DNA from: an uncultured Pirellulaceae bacterium
GTDB taxonomy: Bacteria; Planctomycetota; Planctomycetia; Pirellulales; Pirellulaceae
Reading direction: 5' to 3'
DNA: 33,997 nt
Assembly: GCA_937921995.1 (NCBI GenBank)
Contig: CAKZVF010000028.1
Span: 1-33,997 of the forward strand
Position numbers and translations under genes: made by a program. Shown piece after piece: positions 26,496-33,997 of this stretch. Position 1 is the stretch's first letter, and every line of letters begins with the position of its first letter. Under the pieces are notes generated by a model. The model saw only the letters and a program-made list of their open reading frames with translations. It made no database searches and was not told the DNA's origin.

Positions 26496-27719
26496 ATGAT
26501 TAAGATGCTTTTGATCGCCGCAGTATTCCTGGTCGTAAGTCCCACGGTGGTGTTTTCTCAGGACTTCTTTTTGTCCTTTGATCCAGATTCTCTCTTAACC
26601 GCCGACACTCAGGATTCTGGTGCGAGTAGTGCATACCTTTTCTCCGATGGCTTGTTTGGTTTTGACGCGCTTGATCTGGATTTCTTTGCCAGCGATTCAA
26701 GCGTGATTCGCTTTACCGGTGGAGAGGCATTCAATCCGATTTTTGATACCGTTGGTGGTACGCGATTTAATAGCGCTCAAATTACAGTAGATTCTACGAC
26801 GAACACGGGAAATCTATTTCAAGTGAACCTGTTAGAGAATGGTGTTAACCCTGCCTTAGGGCAGATGTTCGATCCTGGCTTCAACGCTGGTGTTGGTTCT
26901 AACGGCGGTTTCTTGCTTGCTCGTTTGGACTTCGAGATTGGTGGAAGCGGCACCTCGGACATTGAATTGGCGTTGGGTGATCAAGGTGCCTTCAGGCTTC
27001 CAAATCAAGTGCTTAATCCTTCGTTTGGAAATGCGTCGTTGACCAACAGTGGTTTAGGTCCTTCCGTTGTATTTCCTCCACTTCAACCAGTGGATCCACC
27101 AGTAGAACCGCCGGTAGAACCGCCAGTAATTCCACCAGTGAACCCGACTTCGCCGGAGCTGTTTGTGTCTTTTGACTCAGGTGCACAGCAAGTTGGTGAG
27201 TCCGGTACAGCATTCATTTACTCTGATGGATCGTTCGGCTTTGACGCTCTTGATCTCAACTTCACAACTAGTGACTCAAGCGTTCTTTTGCTAACCGGCG
27301 GCGTATCATATAACGATCAATTCTCTACCATTGGCGGCACTGCTTTTGATTCGTCGGTGCTGACAGTTGATGCTGATGGTACTAATGGTAACCTCTTCGC
27401 AGTTAATGTCACCGAGAACGGAATTAACCCCGCCGTATCTGAATTGTTCAACCCACACTTTGAGTCTGAAGTAGGCCCAGATGGCGCCGTTCTGCTCGCT
27501 GAAATAACTTACGACTTAGTCGGATCGGGTACAGCAGGTATTGAATTGTCTTTGGGGAATCAGGGCATTCTCCAACTTCCGGATAGCGTACTTAATCCGT
27601 CTCTTGGATCTTCGTCGCTGACGGTTAAAAGTCCTGCAGTTATTCCCGAACCATCTTCGGTCGTAGTGTTGCTCCTAGGTTCTGCTGGCATGATTTCACG
27701 GAGACGCAGGTCTTTTTAA
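26496..27719 (+). CDS. Double-module PEP-CTERM protein C
   Basis: Predicted exported protein of 407 residues, a paralog of the genes at 759 and 2076. Signal peptide 1-21 (MIKMLLIAAVF...VFSQ). Module 1 (~22-187) is the more divergent (FGFDALDLDF, NGVNPALGQMFDPGFNAG). A Pro/Val linker of ~27 residues (VDPPVEPPVEPPVIPPV) follows. Module 2 (~222-380) is closer to A and B (FGFDALDLNF, NGINPAVSELFNPHFESE). The C-terminus is the PEP-CTERM tag IPEPSS-hydrophobic helix-RRRRSF. Two beta modules joined by a Pro-rich spacer and tethered at the surface resemble a small scaffold protein; cohesin identity is inference. The ribosome binding site is weak (CGGAAAAAG). No terminator like those of A and B is visible before the IS66 sequence begins. 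Confidence 0.88.
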   Translation: MIKMLLIAAVFLVVSPTVVFSQDFFLSFDPDSLLTADTQDSGASSAYLFSDGLFGFDALDLDFFASDSSVIRFTGGEAFNPIFDTVGGTRFNSAQITVDSTTNTGNLFQVNLLENGVNPALGQMFDPGFNAGVGSNGGFLLARLDFEIGGSGTSDIELALGDQGAFRLPNQVLNPSFGNASLTNSGLGPSVVFPPLQPVDPPVEPPVEPPVIPPVNPTSPELFVSFDSGAQQVGESGTAFIYSDGSFGFDALDLNFTTSDSSVLLLTGGVSYNDQFSTIGGTAFDSSVLTVDADGTNGNLFAVNVTENGINPAVSELFNPHFESEVGPDGAVLLAEITYDLVGSGTAGIELSLGNQGILQLPDSVLNPSLGSSSLTVKSPAVIPEPSSVVVLLLGSAGMISRRRRSF

Positions 27720-27854
27720 TGACAATAAAATGCCAGCGAAGTCCCGGAGTCACCGCGTTGAGGCGAGACCCTGAGAGGGAACGCTCGATAGGAGTCAAAA
27801 ACATGGAAACAAAAATGGATGGGGGTCATTGTTTTTGCACCGAGACTTAAATAG

Positions 27855-29691
27855 TTACGCGGTACCTTTTCTCGTCAGACCAGCCAACAAGAACTCGCTG
27901 CCAGCCAGCAAGAATTAGCCGAAACCAAAACGGAGTTGCTCCGCGAGAAAGACATCCGCCGCCAACTGGAAGAGAAAAAGCGCCAGCTGGAAAAAGACTA
28001 CCTCCAACTTTTCCGCGAACGCTTTGGCCGCAAGAGCGAACGCTATATCGCTGATCCCGACCAATTGCGGATCGACTTCGGCAACACCGATGATGGAGCA
28101 GACGCTGCTGAGGGGCTTGGCCAAGCCGTCGAAGAAGCCGATCTGATTCCTGCTCACCAAACGTCCGCCGCCGCTGGCGGTCGCCGCCAGCCGAAAAAGA
28201 AAAAGAGCAATGCCTTCCCGGCTCATCTGCCACGCGTCGAAACGATCGTCGATGTGCCGGAGGACGCCAAAGTCTGCCCGCAACACGGCCAAAAGACGCT
28301 GCTTCCCGAAAGCATGTGGGACGTGCGCGAAAAGCTGGTGCTCATTCCGGCCACGCTTGAGGTCCACGTTTCGAAATACAAGAAATACGCCTGTTCAAAC
28401 CAGCCTCAGTGCGGCATCGCTTCTGCCCAGCGGCCCACCGGCATCGTCGAGGGCGACAAGTACGATACCTCCGTCGCCACGCAGATCATTACGCACAAAT
28501 ACGGCTACTTCCTGACGCTCTACCGCATGCAAGACATGTTCGCTCTCAGCGGTTGGACGCCCGGTCGCAGCCTGCTGCTGAACATCCTGCAGGGATGCCA
28601 CTTCATCATCGAGCCGTTGATCGCTTACTTCAAACAGCAACTGCTGAGAGATCGTGTGATCGCCTGCGATGACACCGGGACGACGTTGCTTTATCCGAAG
28701 GTGCTGCCTGACTTTGACCTCAGCGATCGGCGACAGGCCCGCGCGGCCGAAGTTTACCAAAAGGCACTCAAAGAAAATAAATCCAGCATCAATGCCAAGA
28801 CGTGGGCTTACCGAGGCCAAACGGTGAAGCTGAACTTGTTCGACTTTACGGTATCACGGCATCGAGACGGCCCGGAACTGTTCTTTGAAGATTACTCCGG
28901 CACGATCCTTGGCGACTGTTGGCACGGGTTTGAATTCATTGCGATTGAATCCGATGGGAAGATCCTGCGCGCCGCCTGCAATAGTCACGCGCGTCGCAAG
29001 TTCGAGCAACTGACCGACTACCCGGCCGCTCGCAAGAAGTGGATGGATTGGTTCTGGGAGCTTTATGACTTTGAGTCCGAGGCGAAGGAGCAAGGCTTGG
29101 TTGGTGATGCGTTATTGGCTCATCGCCGTGCTCATCAACGCGCGGTCTGGGATCAGATGAAGACGGAACTTGTTTCGATTGAGTCCCGCACCGAGCAAGT
29201 GGTGTTGCCCAAGAGCGACTTCCGCAAGGCGCTCAACTATGTGCAGAACCATTGGGCCGAGTTGACGCGTTACCTTGATGATGCGGACTTGCCGCTGGAC
29301 AACAACGAGTGCGAGCAGTTGATGCGGACGGTTGCTTTGGGTCGTAAGAATTGGATGTTCGCCGGCAGTTTGCTTGGCGGGGAGCGGAACAGTGCGTTTT
29401 TAAGTTTGGTCAGCAGTGCTCATCGGAACGATTTGGATGTCTGGGCTTACGTGAATGATGTGCTGAGCCGTTTGCTTGCTGGCGAGACGGACTACGCGCC
29501 ATTGTTGCCTTGGCACTGGGCGGCAGAGCATCCGGATTCGGTTCGCATTTACCGCAAGGCCGAGCGGGAGGACAAAGCCGCCCGCAAGCGTAAGCGACGA
29601 CAAAAGCGTCGGTCTCATCTTCGCCGCCGCTAGGCGACTTGCCTGCCCACCGTCAATAGCAAACTGTACTACGGCAGCAGGGAACGCTTAC
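27855..29691 (+). mobile_element. IS66-family element, left end not found
   Basis: The open frame of the IS66-type transposase starts right after a stop at 27852-27854. CGCTTAC (29685-29691) fits the right end of IS66 elements, whose ends start GTAAGCG. No matching left end and no 8-base target duplication (right flank GGCAAAGC) is visible, and no tnpA or tnpB precedes the transposase. Either the left side is deleted or this is a tnpC-only (ISBst12-like) element. Confidence 0.6.
27936..29633 (+). CDS. tnpC: IS66-family transposase (TnpC)
   Basis: DDE transposase of ~565 residues. The N-terminal helix is rich in Arg, Glu and Gln and leads into ERFGRKSERY, the usual IS66 element. The middle has a Cys-containing zinc-like stretch (KVCPQHGQ, YACSNQPQCG). 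Catalytic residues are expected at ACDDTG (~244), GDCWHGFEF (~325) and NNECEQLMR (~455), followed by the C-terminal GRKNWMFAGS block. TTG 27936 has no ribosome binding site; the frame is open from 27855 and the true start is unclear, possibly lost. Length fits the family. It lies 216 bases after the double-module PEP-CTERM gene. Confidence 0.85.
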   Translation: MLREKDIRRQLEEKKRQLEKDYLQLFRERFGRKSERYIADPDQLRIDFGNTDDGADAAEGLGQAVEEADLIPAHQTSAAAGGRRQPKKKKSNAFPAHLPRVETIVDVPEDAKVCPQHGQKTLLPESMWDVREKLVLIPATLEVHVSKYKKYACSNQPQCGIASAQRPTGIVEGDKYDTSVATQIITHKYGYFLTLYRMQDMFALSGWTPGRSLLLNILQGCHFIIEPLIAYFKQQLLRDRVIACDDTGTTLLYPKVLPDFDLSDRRQARAAEVYQKALKENKSSINAKTWAYRGQTVKLNLFDFTVSRHRDGPELFFEDYSGTILGDCWHGFEFIAIESDGKILRAACNSHARRKFEQLTDYPAARKKWMDWFWELYDFESEAKEQGLVGDALLAHRRAHQRAVWDQMKTELVSIESRTEQVVLPKSDFRKALNYVQNHWAELTRYLDDADLPLDNNECEQLMRTVALGRKNWMFAGSLLGGERNSAFLSLVSSAHRNDLDVWAYVNDVLSRLLAGETDYAPLLPWHWAAEHPDSVRIYRKAEREDKAARKRKRRQKRRSHLRRR

Positions 29692-29716
29692 GGCAAAGCT
29701 CGTGCCGAACACTATT

Positions 29717-29727
29717 GGACCTACCCC
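29717..29727. repeat. Left target-site duplication of the IS4-type element
   Basis: GGACCTACCCC, identical to 31249-31259 and directly abutting the left inverted repeat. Confidence 0.85.
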
Positions 29728-29750
29728 GAATGGCATTAACATCTTCGTAA
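29728..29750. repeat. Left terminal inverted repeat of the IS4-type element
   Basis: 23 bases beginning GAATGGCATTAAC and ending TTCGTAA; exact reverse complement of 31226-31248. Confidence 0.92.
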
Positions 29751-29757
29751 CCCCAGG

Positions 29758-31158
29758 CTATTTCAGGGCTTGTTTAAGTTCTGCCCTTGGTTTTCTCATG
29801 AGGCGATAGTTCTTGGGCCTTCGTTTTTTGACGCGCGGTTCAACTCGGTCGGGGCGTTCAGGCAGAACGATCAGAAGCAACAAACAGTCCGCCATTGCTG
29901 CGGACTTCATCCATCGCAAAGCATCAATGAAACTGATCCGGTTGACATCAACGGCTTGCTGACCTGCTGCCTTGAGCATGACCTGTCGAATTAAGTTGTA
30001 GACAAGAGCGAATGCGTGCAACTCTCGTAACACACCTTCGACGGTCTTGCATTTGAGCACCTCCATCCCCATGGTCGTCTTGACATGACGAAAATTCGTT
30101 TCGATCTCCCAGCGTTTTCTAAACAGCTTGGCCAGTTCCGGCAGGGTGTAAACACTGGAGTCGAGCAAGGTCGTAACCAGTGTGATCTCTTTCGAACGAA
30201 AACCTTTTTGGTTGACTCGATAACGCAACTCGCGCACCGTGATCTCATCAGGCAAGGCATCAAACTGTGCTTGGCTCATCCAGGCCGGTTTGCTTTGGGG
30301 GTTTTTCAGCCATTTGACCACTTGATCCTTAATGCCAAGGCTGCGCAGCCAGCGGCTTCGAGGCCATCCTTTCCGATTTTTTGACTTTCCTTTACCGGGT
30401 GTCGCATGAGCCCGACCGGGAGTGAAGTCGACAATCACCATCTGGTGAACACGAACAACAGCTTCAACTCCACGCTCCATTAACAGGCATAAGTGCGGGA
30501 AAGAACAGAACGCCCGGTCGGCAACCAGTACGTTTCCGGCGGACAAGTCAGGATGCAGTTCGACCGTTCGTTTCATGTCATGTGTCCGCATCGGTGAGGT
30601 CAGCATTCGCATGATCATGCCGCTGCCCATATGCATCATTACTAGCCAGTGAGCAACTGGAAAGCCGCAGCCGGGCCGCTGACCACTGGGTTGCCCGAAC
30701 TGATTTTGCAGCGACGGTGTGTCGGCCATCGAGAAACTTGAGCCATCGACAAAGAAAACCTGATGACTATACCACAGGCCGTCCTCAGGCAGTCGGTTGC
30801 AAAACGCTTCCACGCATCGACGCAGTAGTAACTCGAAGACTTCTAGGTTGATTCGCATCCGCGCCTTGCAGTAGGCGGCTGCGGTGAACCGCATTCCGCT
30901 AAGATGACGCAGCTCTACAATGGCCGTATTGCCATGCAAGATCTGTAGCAAAAACAGCTGAATCGTCGTGACGGGATCGAGCATCGAGTTAATCCACGAC
31001 ATGTCGCATTGGCGGCAGGCATCAGCGATGCTTTCAGCAGTCAGTTCACGGGGCCAATCATTCTTGAATTGTCGGACGATGTTTGAAATACTTCTCACGT
31101 GAGCCTCTGTTTTGACAAGTGACGTTTTGAATCCATCACCTGTACGAACGAGGCTCAC
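29758..31158 (-). CDS. IS4-family transposase
   Basis: DDE transposase of 466 residues. The first catalytic Asp is in FFVDGSSFSM (~140), the second in LVADRAFCSFPHL (~213), and the Glu in LFRKRWEIETNFRHVK, the YREK-type signature of IS4 transposases. The third block includes FALVYNLIRQVM, usual for the C1 region. The length is normal for IS4. The start is GTG at 31158 and the gene fills almost the whole element. The 3' end lies only 7 bases from the left inverted repeat. A hairpin (31179-31194) lies between the right end and the start and may limit read-through translation. Confidence 0.92.
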   Translation of the reverse strand: MSLVRTGDGFKTSLVKTEAHVRSISNIVRQFKNDWPRELTAESIADACRQCDMSWINSMLDPVTTIQLFLLQILHGNTAIVELRHLSGMRFTAAAYCKARMRINLEVFELLLRRCVEAFCNRLPEDGLWYSHQVFFVDGSSFSMADTPSLQNQFGQPSGQRPGCGFPVAHWLVMMHMGSGMIMRMLTSPMRTHDMKRTVELHPDLSAGNVLVADRAFCSFPHLCLLMERGVEAVVRVHQMVIVDFTPGRAHATPGKGKSKNRKGWPRSRWLRSLGIKDQVVKWLKNPQSKPAWMSQAQFDALPDEITVRELRYRVNQKGFRSKEITLVTTLLDSSVYTLPELAKLFRKRWEIETNFRHVKTTMGMEVLKCKTVEGVLRELHAFALVYNLIRQVMLKAAGQQAVDVNRISFIDALRWMKSAAMADCLLLLIVLPERPDRVEPRVKKRRPKNYRLMRKPRAELKQALK

Positions 31159-31178
31159 ACTTTATTCGTATTAAACAA

Positions 31179-31194
31179 CGACAGCTTGCTGTCG
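31179..31194. other. Hairpin in the IS leader
   Basis: CGACAGC-TT-GCTGTCG, perfect 7-bp stem between the right inverted repeat and the transposase start. In other IS elements similar structures reduce expression from transcripts entering from outside (known for IS10/IS50). Confidence 0.55.
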
Positions 31195-31225
31195 CACCAA
31201 CGCATCTACCTTGTCAACAAACAAC

Positions 31226-31248
31226 TTACGAAGATGTTAATGCCATTC
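31226..31248. repeat. Right terminal inverted repeat of the IS4-type element
   Basis: 23 bases beginning TTACGAAG and ending GCCATTC; exact reverse complement of the left repeat. Confidence 0.92.
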
Positions 31249-31259
31249 GGACCTACCCC
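31249..31259. repeat. Right target-site duplication of the IS4-type element
   Basis: GGACCTACCCC, identical to the left copy at 29717-29727. Confidence 0.85.
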
Positions 31260-31318
31260 CTTTTTCGTCCCCCCTTTTTCGTCCCCAATTAATTGAACCC
31301 GTCCCCTGATATGTCCCC
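31256..31318. repeat. REP-like G-rich/C-rich repeat
   Basis: Two tandem copies of CCCCCTTTTTCGTC (31256-31269, 31270-31283), then AATTAATTGAACCCGTCCCC and GTCCCCCT. The minus strand reads GGGGAC units around AATTAATTGGGGAC, a motif often seen in REP elements linked to Y1-type transposases (from memory). No such transposase gene is in this window. Confidence 0.45.
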
Positions 31319-32779
31319 CTATAGACCGGCCAAGATTTCAATAAAGGGGAATATGTCTAAAAAGTCAACGACTCCATTGCCATCAATATCCGCTTCGGCT
31401 TGAAACCCGTTTGCAGCCAAAACCTGAATGAATGGGTTTATGTCTAAAAAATCCACGCTGCCGTTCAAGTCGACATCTCCAAGACTAGGAACCGAAACTA
31501 CTTCGATATCGAAAACCCCGCCTGATGAATATTCCACAGATTCAAAGTCTTCGATTGATGCGCTCAAAAATCCTTGAGAAACAATGCCGTTGCTGGGATC
31601 TCGATAGGTTGTGTTAGATTTCCAGCGAAAGTTTGTATTGAGATTTTCCCACGTTTTGTACGAACCATCGCCAAGGACTCCTACAAGGGAAGTCTCAAAC
31701 TGAAGATACTCGCCCTCAGCAAACATTCCTTCAGGTTGAACGGGAAAGTCCTGAAACTTGATGGGGCCCCCTCCTGATCCTCCATGGGTAAAGTAAAAAT
31801 CCTGATTGTCAACGCCAATGTTAAGGAGAGGTTTATTCGGATGCCAGAATGCAAATTGTCCGTTGTCAGCTCTTACCATTAACAACGTTTTAGAAGGTTC
31901 AGTAATTGGATCAAATTGGATGTTAGCGACTCGCGTTCTTGGAGCCTGTAGAACTTCCGCGTCTGATGAATTCTTATCAAAAACTCCATTTATAATGTAT
32001 ATTTTCCAACTAGGTGGAAAGGCTACTGTTTGCACCCATCGAAAATTTTCGGTGCCCAACGCAGCAGCTAGTACTCCTCCGTTAAACGCAGTTCCAAGTG
32101 AACTAAAAGGTCGAAAACTGGCCGTTATTCCGATTTCATCATTTGGCCCGCTTGCTATCGGGTTTACCTCTATGGCATTGCGCAAGACTTCACGTGCATA
32201 GTCAGTAGCTACCAAAACTTGTCTAAGATTTCTTGTTGCAACAGGATAGTTCGTGTCGCGACCAGTCGCGGTGAAGCGGAATTCGAGTGCAGAAAACGTG
32301 CCTGCCCGACTATAAAAGCTTCGGATATCATCGGTCACATTTAGCGAATGAAATCGTGCTGGATTCGTACGGAAAGTCTGGCTGGCAAGTTTTTCTCCTC
32401 CACTCCAATCTTCAGGCGTGATAGATCCGTCGCCGACCAAGCTCTCAACTAGTATCGGCTGCGCGCTATTATCATTAGTTCCGCCCAAAGCATTGAAGTC
32501 AAGGTAGATAGTACTTCCGTTTAACACGCTTGTCCCGGCGGGAAAAAACGTTGTAAAGCCTCGCTTTTCGGGGCCAAGATTGAAATCTGGTGATGTAGCA
32601 AACGACTCTGTCCCAAAAATATTTCCTCCAACGACGATCCCCTGGTCTTGATCGTTAACAAGGTGACCGTAATCAGCGTCATATATCATCGAAATAATGC
32701 GGCTTTGACCTCTTGCTAAACCGCACGAAAACATTGTCAGGCAAAAAACAACGAAGAACCTCATTCGAGTTGTATTCAT
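31319..32779 (-). CDS. Secreted protein with C-terminal dockerin-like domain
   Basis: Predicted exported protein of 486 residues. Signal peptide 1-25 (MNTTRMRFFVVFCL... ending CGLARGQ). The body (~26-425) is beta-rich, with no Cys after the signal peptide and no catalytic motif that I recognise. The last ~55 residues are a dockerin-like pair of Ca-binding loops: GDVDLNGSVDFLDINPFI and ADIDGNGVVDFLDIFPFI, the planctomycete version of dockerin type I. In cellulosome systems dockerins bind cohesins. ATG 32779 is chosen because a GTG at 32788 lies inside the AAAGGTG box. The codon use looks more A/T-rich than in its neighbours. No terminator; a REP-like repeat and the IS4-type insertion follow. 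Confidence 0.85.
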   Translation of the reverse strand: MNTTRMRFFVVFCLTMFSCGLARGQSRIISMIYDADYGHLVNDQDQGIVVGGNIFGTESFATSPDFNLGPEKRGFTTFFPAGTSVLNGSTIYLDFNALGGTNDNSAQPILVESLVGDGSITPEDWSGGEKLASQTFRTNPARFHSLNVTDDIRSFYSRAGTFSALEFRFTATGRDTNYPVATRNLRQVLVATDYAREVLRNAIEVNPIASGPNDEIGITASFRPFSSLGTAFNGGVLAAALGTENFRWVQTVAFPPSWKIYIINGVFDKNSSDAEVLQAPRTRVANIQFDPITEPSKTLLMVRADNGQFAFWHPNKPLLNIGVDNQDFYFTHGGSGGGPIKFQDFPVQPEGMFAEGEYLQFETSLVGVLGDGSYKTWENLNTNFRWKSNTTYRDPSNGIVSQGFLSASIEDFESVEYSSGGVFDIEVVSVPSLGDVDLNGSVDFLDINPFIQVLAANGFQAEADIDGNGVVDFLDIFPFIEILAGL

Positions 32780-32788
32780 TATCACCAC

Positions 32789-33111
32789 ACCTTTTTTGTA
32801 TTGATTGAAAGAAAAAACTGAGCTGTTCTTCCTGGACTCATGATTGCAATTCGCATAATTGGTTTCATGCAGACTCCTGTAATTGGAGTTTGCCCACCAC
32901 AGTTGGACTTATTCATTCTCACCTATCGTTATAACTGAAGCAAAGAAATAAAGCGGCTCAATCAAAGTTCAACCGAATCTCAACCGGGGCTAAATTTGGG
33001 TCAGCCTTAGGATAATAGGGTATACCGAGTCCGCATAATTCTCGGAATGATCGGCAACGTAATTGTAAATGAGAAGAGCATCTTTTGACGCTCGCTCAGT
33101 CTAGCGGACAA
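32789..33111. other. Intergenic region without a recognisable gene
   Basis: No gene is visible. This is where a toxin partner of the antitoxin-like gene (33112-33330) would be expected on the minus strand, but no open frame of suitable size is present. Confidence 0.4.
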
Positions 33112-33330
33112 TCAAGAATTTGCCTCAGGCTTTTTCTCTTTATGTTCTGCCAGACGACGCTGCATTTCATCGGTGTCGATCAACCTATCGGCTGCTTCAT
33201 CTTCGAGCCCAGCTTCTATTTTCTGGCGAACGTTCAAGTGATATTGGATATCTTCCCATGACGTACCGTCGGGAAGCGCATCAACAATTGCTTTGGTGGC
33301 ATCTTTTACGAGGCCAGTAGTATTTGACAT
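33112..33330 (-). CDS. Antitoxin-like small protein, no toxin partner
   Basis: Small acidic protein of 72 residues. The central part LPDGTSWEDIQYHLNVRQKIEAGL, with a Glu-rich tail (DEMQRRLAEHKEKK), closely resembles the common antitoxin-type proteins with a WEDIxYxxxVRxKIExGL core, which often precede RelE/ParE-type toxin genes. AAGGAG (33338-33343) lies 7 bases before ATG 33330, an excellent ribosome binding site. No toxin gene follows (32789-33111 lacks an open frame) and none is upstream in the same strand up to the 16S gene. It is either a solitary antitoxin or a small regulatory protein. Confidence 0.7.
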   Translation of the reverse strand: MSNTTGLVKDATKAIVDALPDGTSWEDIQYHLNVRQKIEAGLEDEAADRLIDTDEMQRRLAEHKEKKPEANS

Positions 33331-33492
33331 TCGATTTCTCCTTCGATTTATTGTACCACCTCGAGTTCGAAAAGTTGATTTTTTCGAACGGGAACAATTC
33401 TTGTGTTCCTAGCGTGTTTAGAAGCGCCGAGAATGCGGAATAGTTTCTGCCCCCGTTTTTTCTCTGTTGGATATTTTAAACTGGTTGATGCG

Positions 33493-33577
33493 CCGGGAGG
33501 TCGAGGCTCCGCCCAAGACCTAATAATTATATTCTGCAGCGCAGCCGTAGGTCTCAGGCGGAGCTTCGGCATCCCGG
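33493..33577. other. Large imperfect hairpin downstream of 16S rRNA
   Basis: Arms 33493-33522 and 33548-33577 pair over ~25 of 30 bases: the inner part CTCCGCC-AAGACCTA faces TAGGTCTCAGGCGGAG, and CCGGGA faces TCCCGG. The loop is A/T-rich. It could be an RNA fold after the probable 16S terminator or a degenerate mobile-element end. Confidence 0.5.
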
Positions 33578-33720
33578 TTGGGCGTCGACCACCGGGAGTG
33601 TCTGTTGTTGGTTACCGACCGCGCACGAAAAAACCCGTTACAGATTGGCTCATCTGCAACGGGCATTTCTATCAATATAGTAGTTGCGGTGTTTCCACCG
33701 CTGACCTCAGGTAGTCACTT
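33549..33720 (-). repeat. 16S trailer segment, repeat copy
   Basis: This stretch, downstream of 16S rRNA, is matched in blocks by 24912-25289, where it is split and degenerate. It includes the hairpin terminator. Its 16S-proximal end carries GGTAGTCACTT and TAGTAGTTGCGGT (plus-strand reading). Confidence 0.6.
33628..33663 (-). terminator. Probable terminator of the 16S rRNA transcript
   Basis: On the minus strand a 12-bp stem (33663-33652 with 33645-33634; one A-C mismatch at 33640/33657), 6-base loop, is followed by six T (33633-33628). It lies ~210 bases after the 3' end of 16S, with no tRNA or 23S between. Confidence 0.8.
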
Positions 33721-33865
33721 GTAAATCGACCGGTTGACACCGATCAGCAACAGCAACTCACACAAGATCACGTCCACGGATAACTAAAGATGTCACCATC
33801 AGTAGTCAGTTTGAATTGAACCCTTTGGCAGAAGCAAGCTTCTAACCAAACGAAACAATCAAATT

Positions 33866-33997
<132 letters not shown>

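Larger units (their letters stand above)
29728..31248 (-). mobile_element. Complete IS4-family insertion sequence
   Basis: 1521-base element bounded by perfect 23-base inverted repeats and an 11-base target duplication, with one full-length transposase gene. Both ends, the duplication and the gene are intact, so this insertion is recent or still mobile. It sits 36 bases past the presumed right end of the IS66 sequence. Confidence 0.92.

Noticed and set aside
33348..33572. 74-codon minus-strand frame between 16S and the antitoxin-like gene
   Set aside because: Lies in the 16S trailer/hairpin region, composition unlike a protein and no ribosome binding site.

Overview
The window looks like chromosomal DNA of a planctomycete, probably Pirellulales (Rhodopirellula/Blastopirellula-like). 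This is inferred from family signatures, not a database search. The signatures are secreted proteins ending in PEP-CTERM tags, a Ca-binding repeat protein with the N-terminal LEDRRVLA motif, a dockerin-like tail built on FLDI(N/F)PFI, a VCBS-ASPIC/UnbV-TPR giant lipoprotein, a Tat-exported Gfo/Idh/MocA oxidoreductase, and a 16S rRNA gene with no tRNA, 23S or 5S downstream of it.

Layout. 1-2.8 kb: two tandem PEP-CTERM paralogs (759-1403, 2076-2723), each closed by a similar hairpin terminator. 3.2-7.1 kb: a Tat-exported oxidoreductase convergent with a Ca-binding repeat protein and a Cys-rich secreted protein. 7.5-16.7 kb: a thioredoxin-fold protein, a ~1416-residue VCBS/ASPIC/TPR lipoprotein, and a convergent 1317-residue membrane-anchored coiled-coil protein. 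16.8-20.3 kb: a phosphotransferase, a DUF2293 protein, a small unknown protein, a DUF1569 (DinB-like) protein and a receiver protein lacking its phosphoacceptor Asp. 20.6-23 kb: a membrane PAS-GGDEF-EAL protein. 23.2-24.8 kb: a frameshifted TadE-like pseudogene, a Cys-rich membrane/secreted protein and a metallothionein-like lipoprotein with three 28-residue Cys repeats. 24.9-26.3 kb: a degenerate repeat split by a palindromic insert, a small winged-helix protein and a small unknown. 26.5-31.3 kb: a double-module PEP-CTERM protein, an IS66-type transposase and a complete IS4-type insertion sequence. 31.3-34 kb: a secreted dockerin-like protein, an orphan antitoxin-like gene, and the 3' end of 16S rRNA with its probable terminator.

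How the genes may work together. Most of the window encodes envelope proteins, and no classical metabolic operon is visible. The most suggestive combination is four copies of a cohesin-like beta module on three PEP-CTERM proteins (single, single, double with a Pro-rich linker) near a secreted protein ending in a dockerin-like double Ca-binding motif. This could be a small surface-assembly system, but the cohesin assignment is by eye and needs structure prediction. The second notable theme is three Cys-rich exported proteins, one resembling an extracytoplasmic metallothionein.
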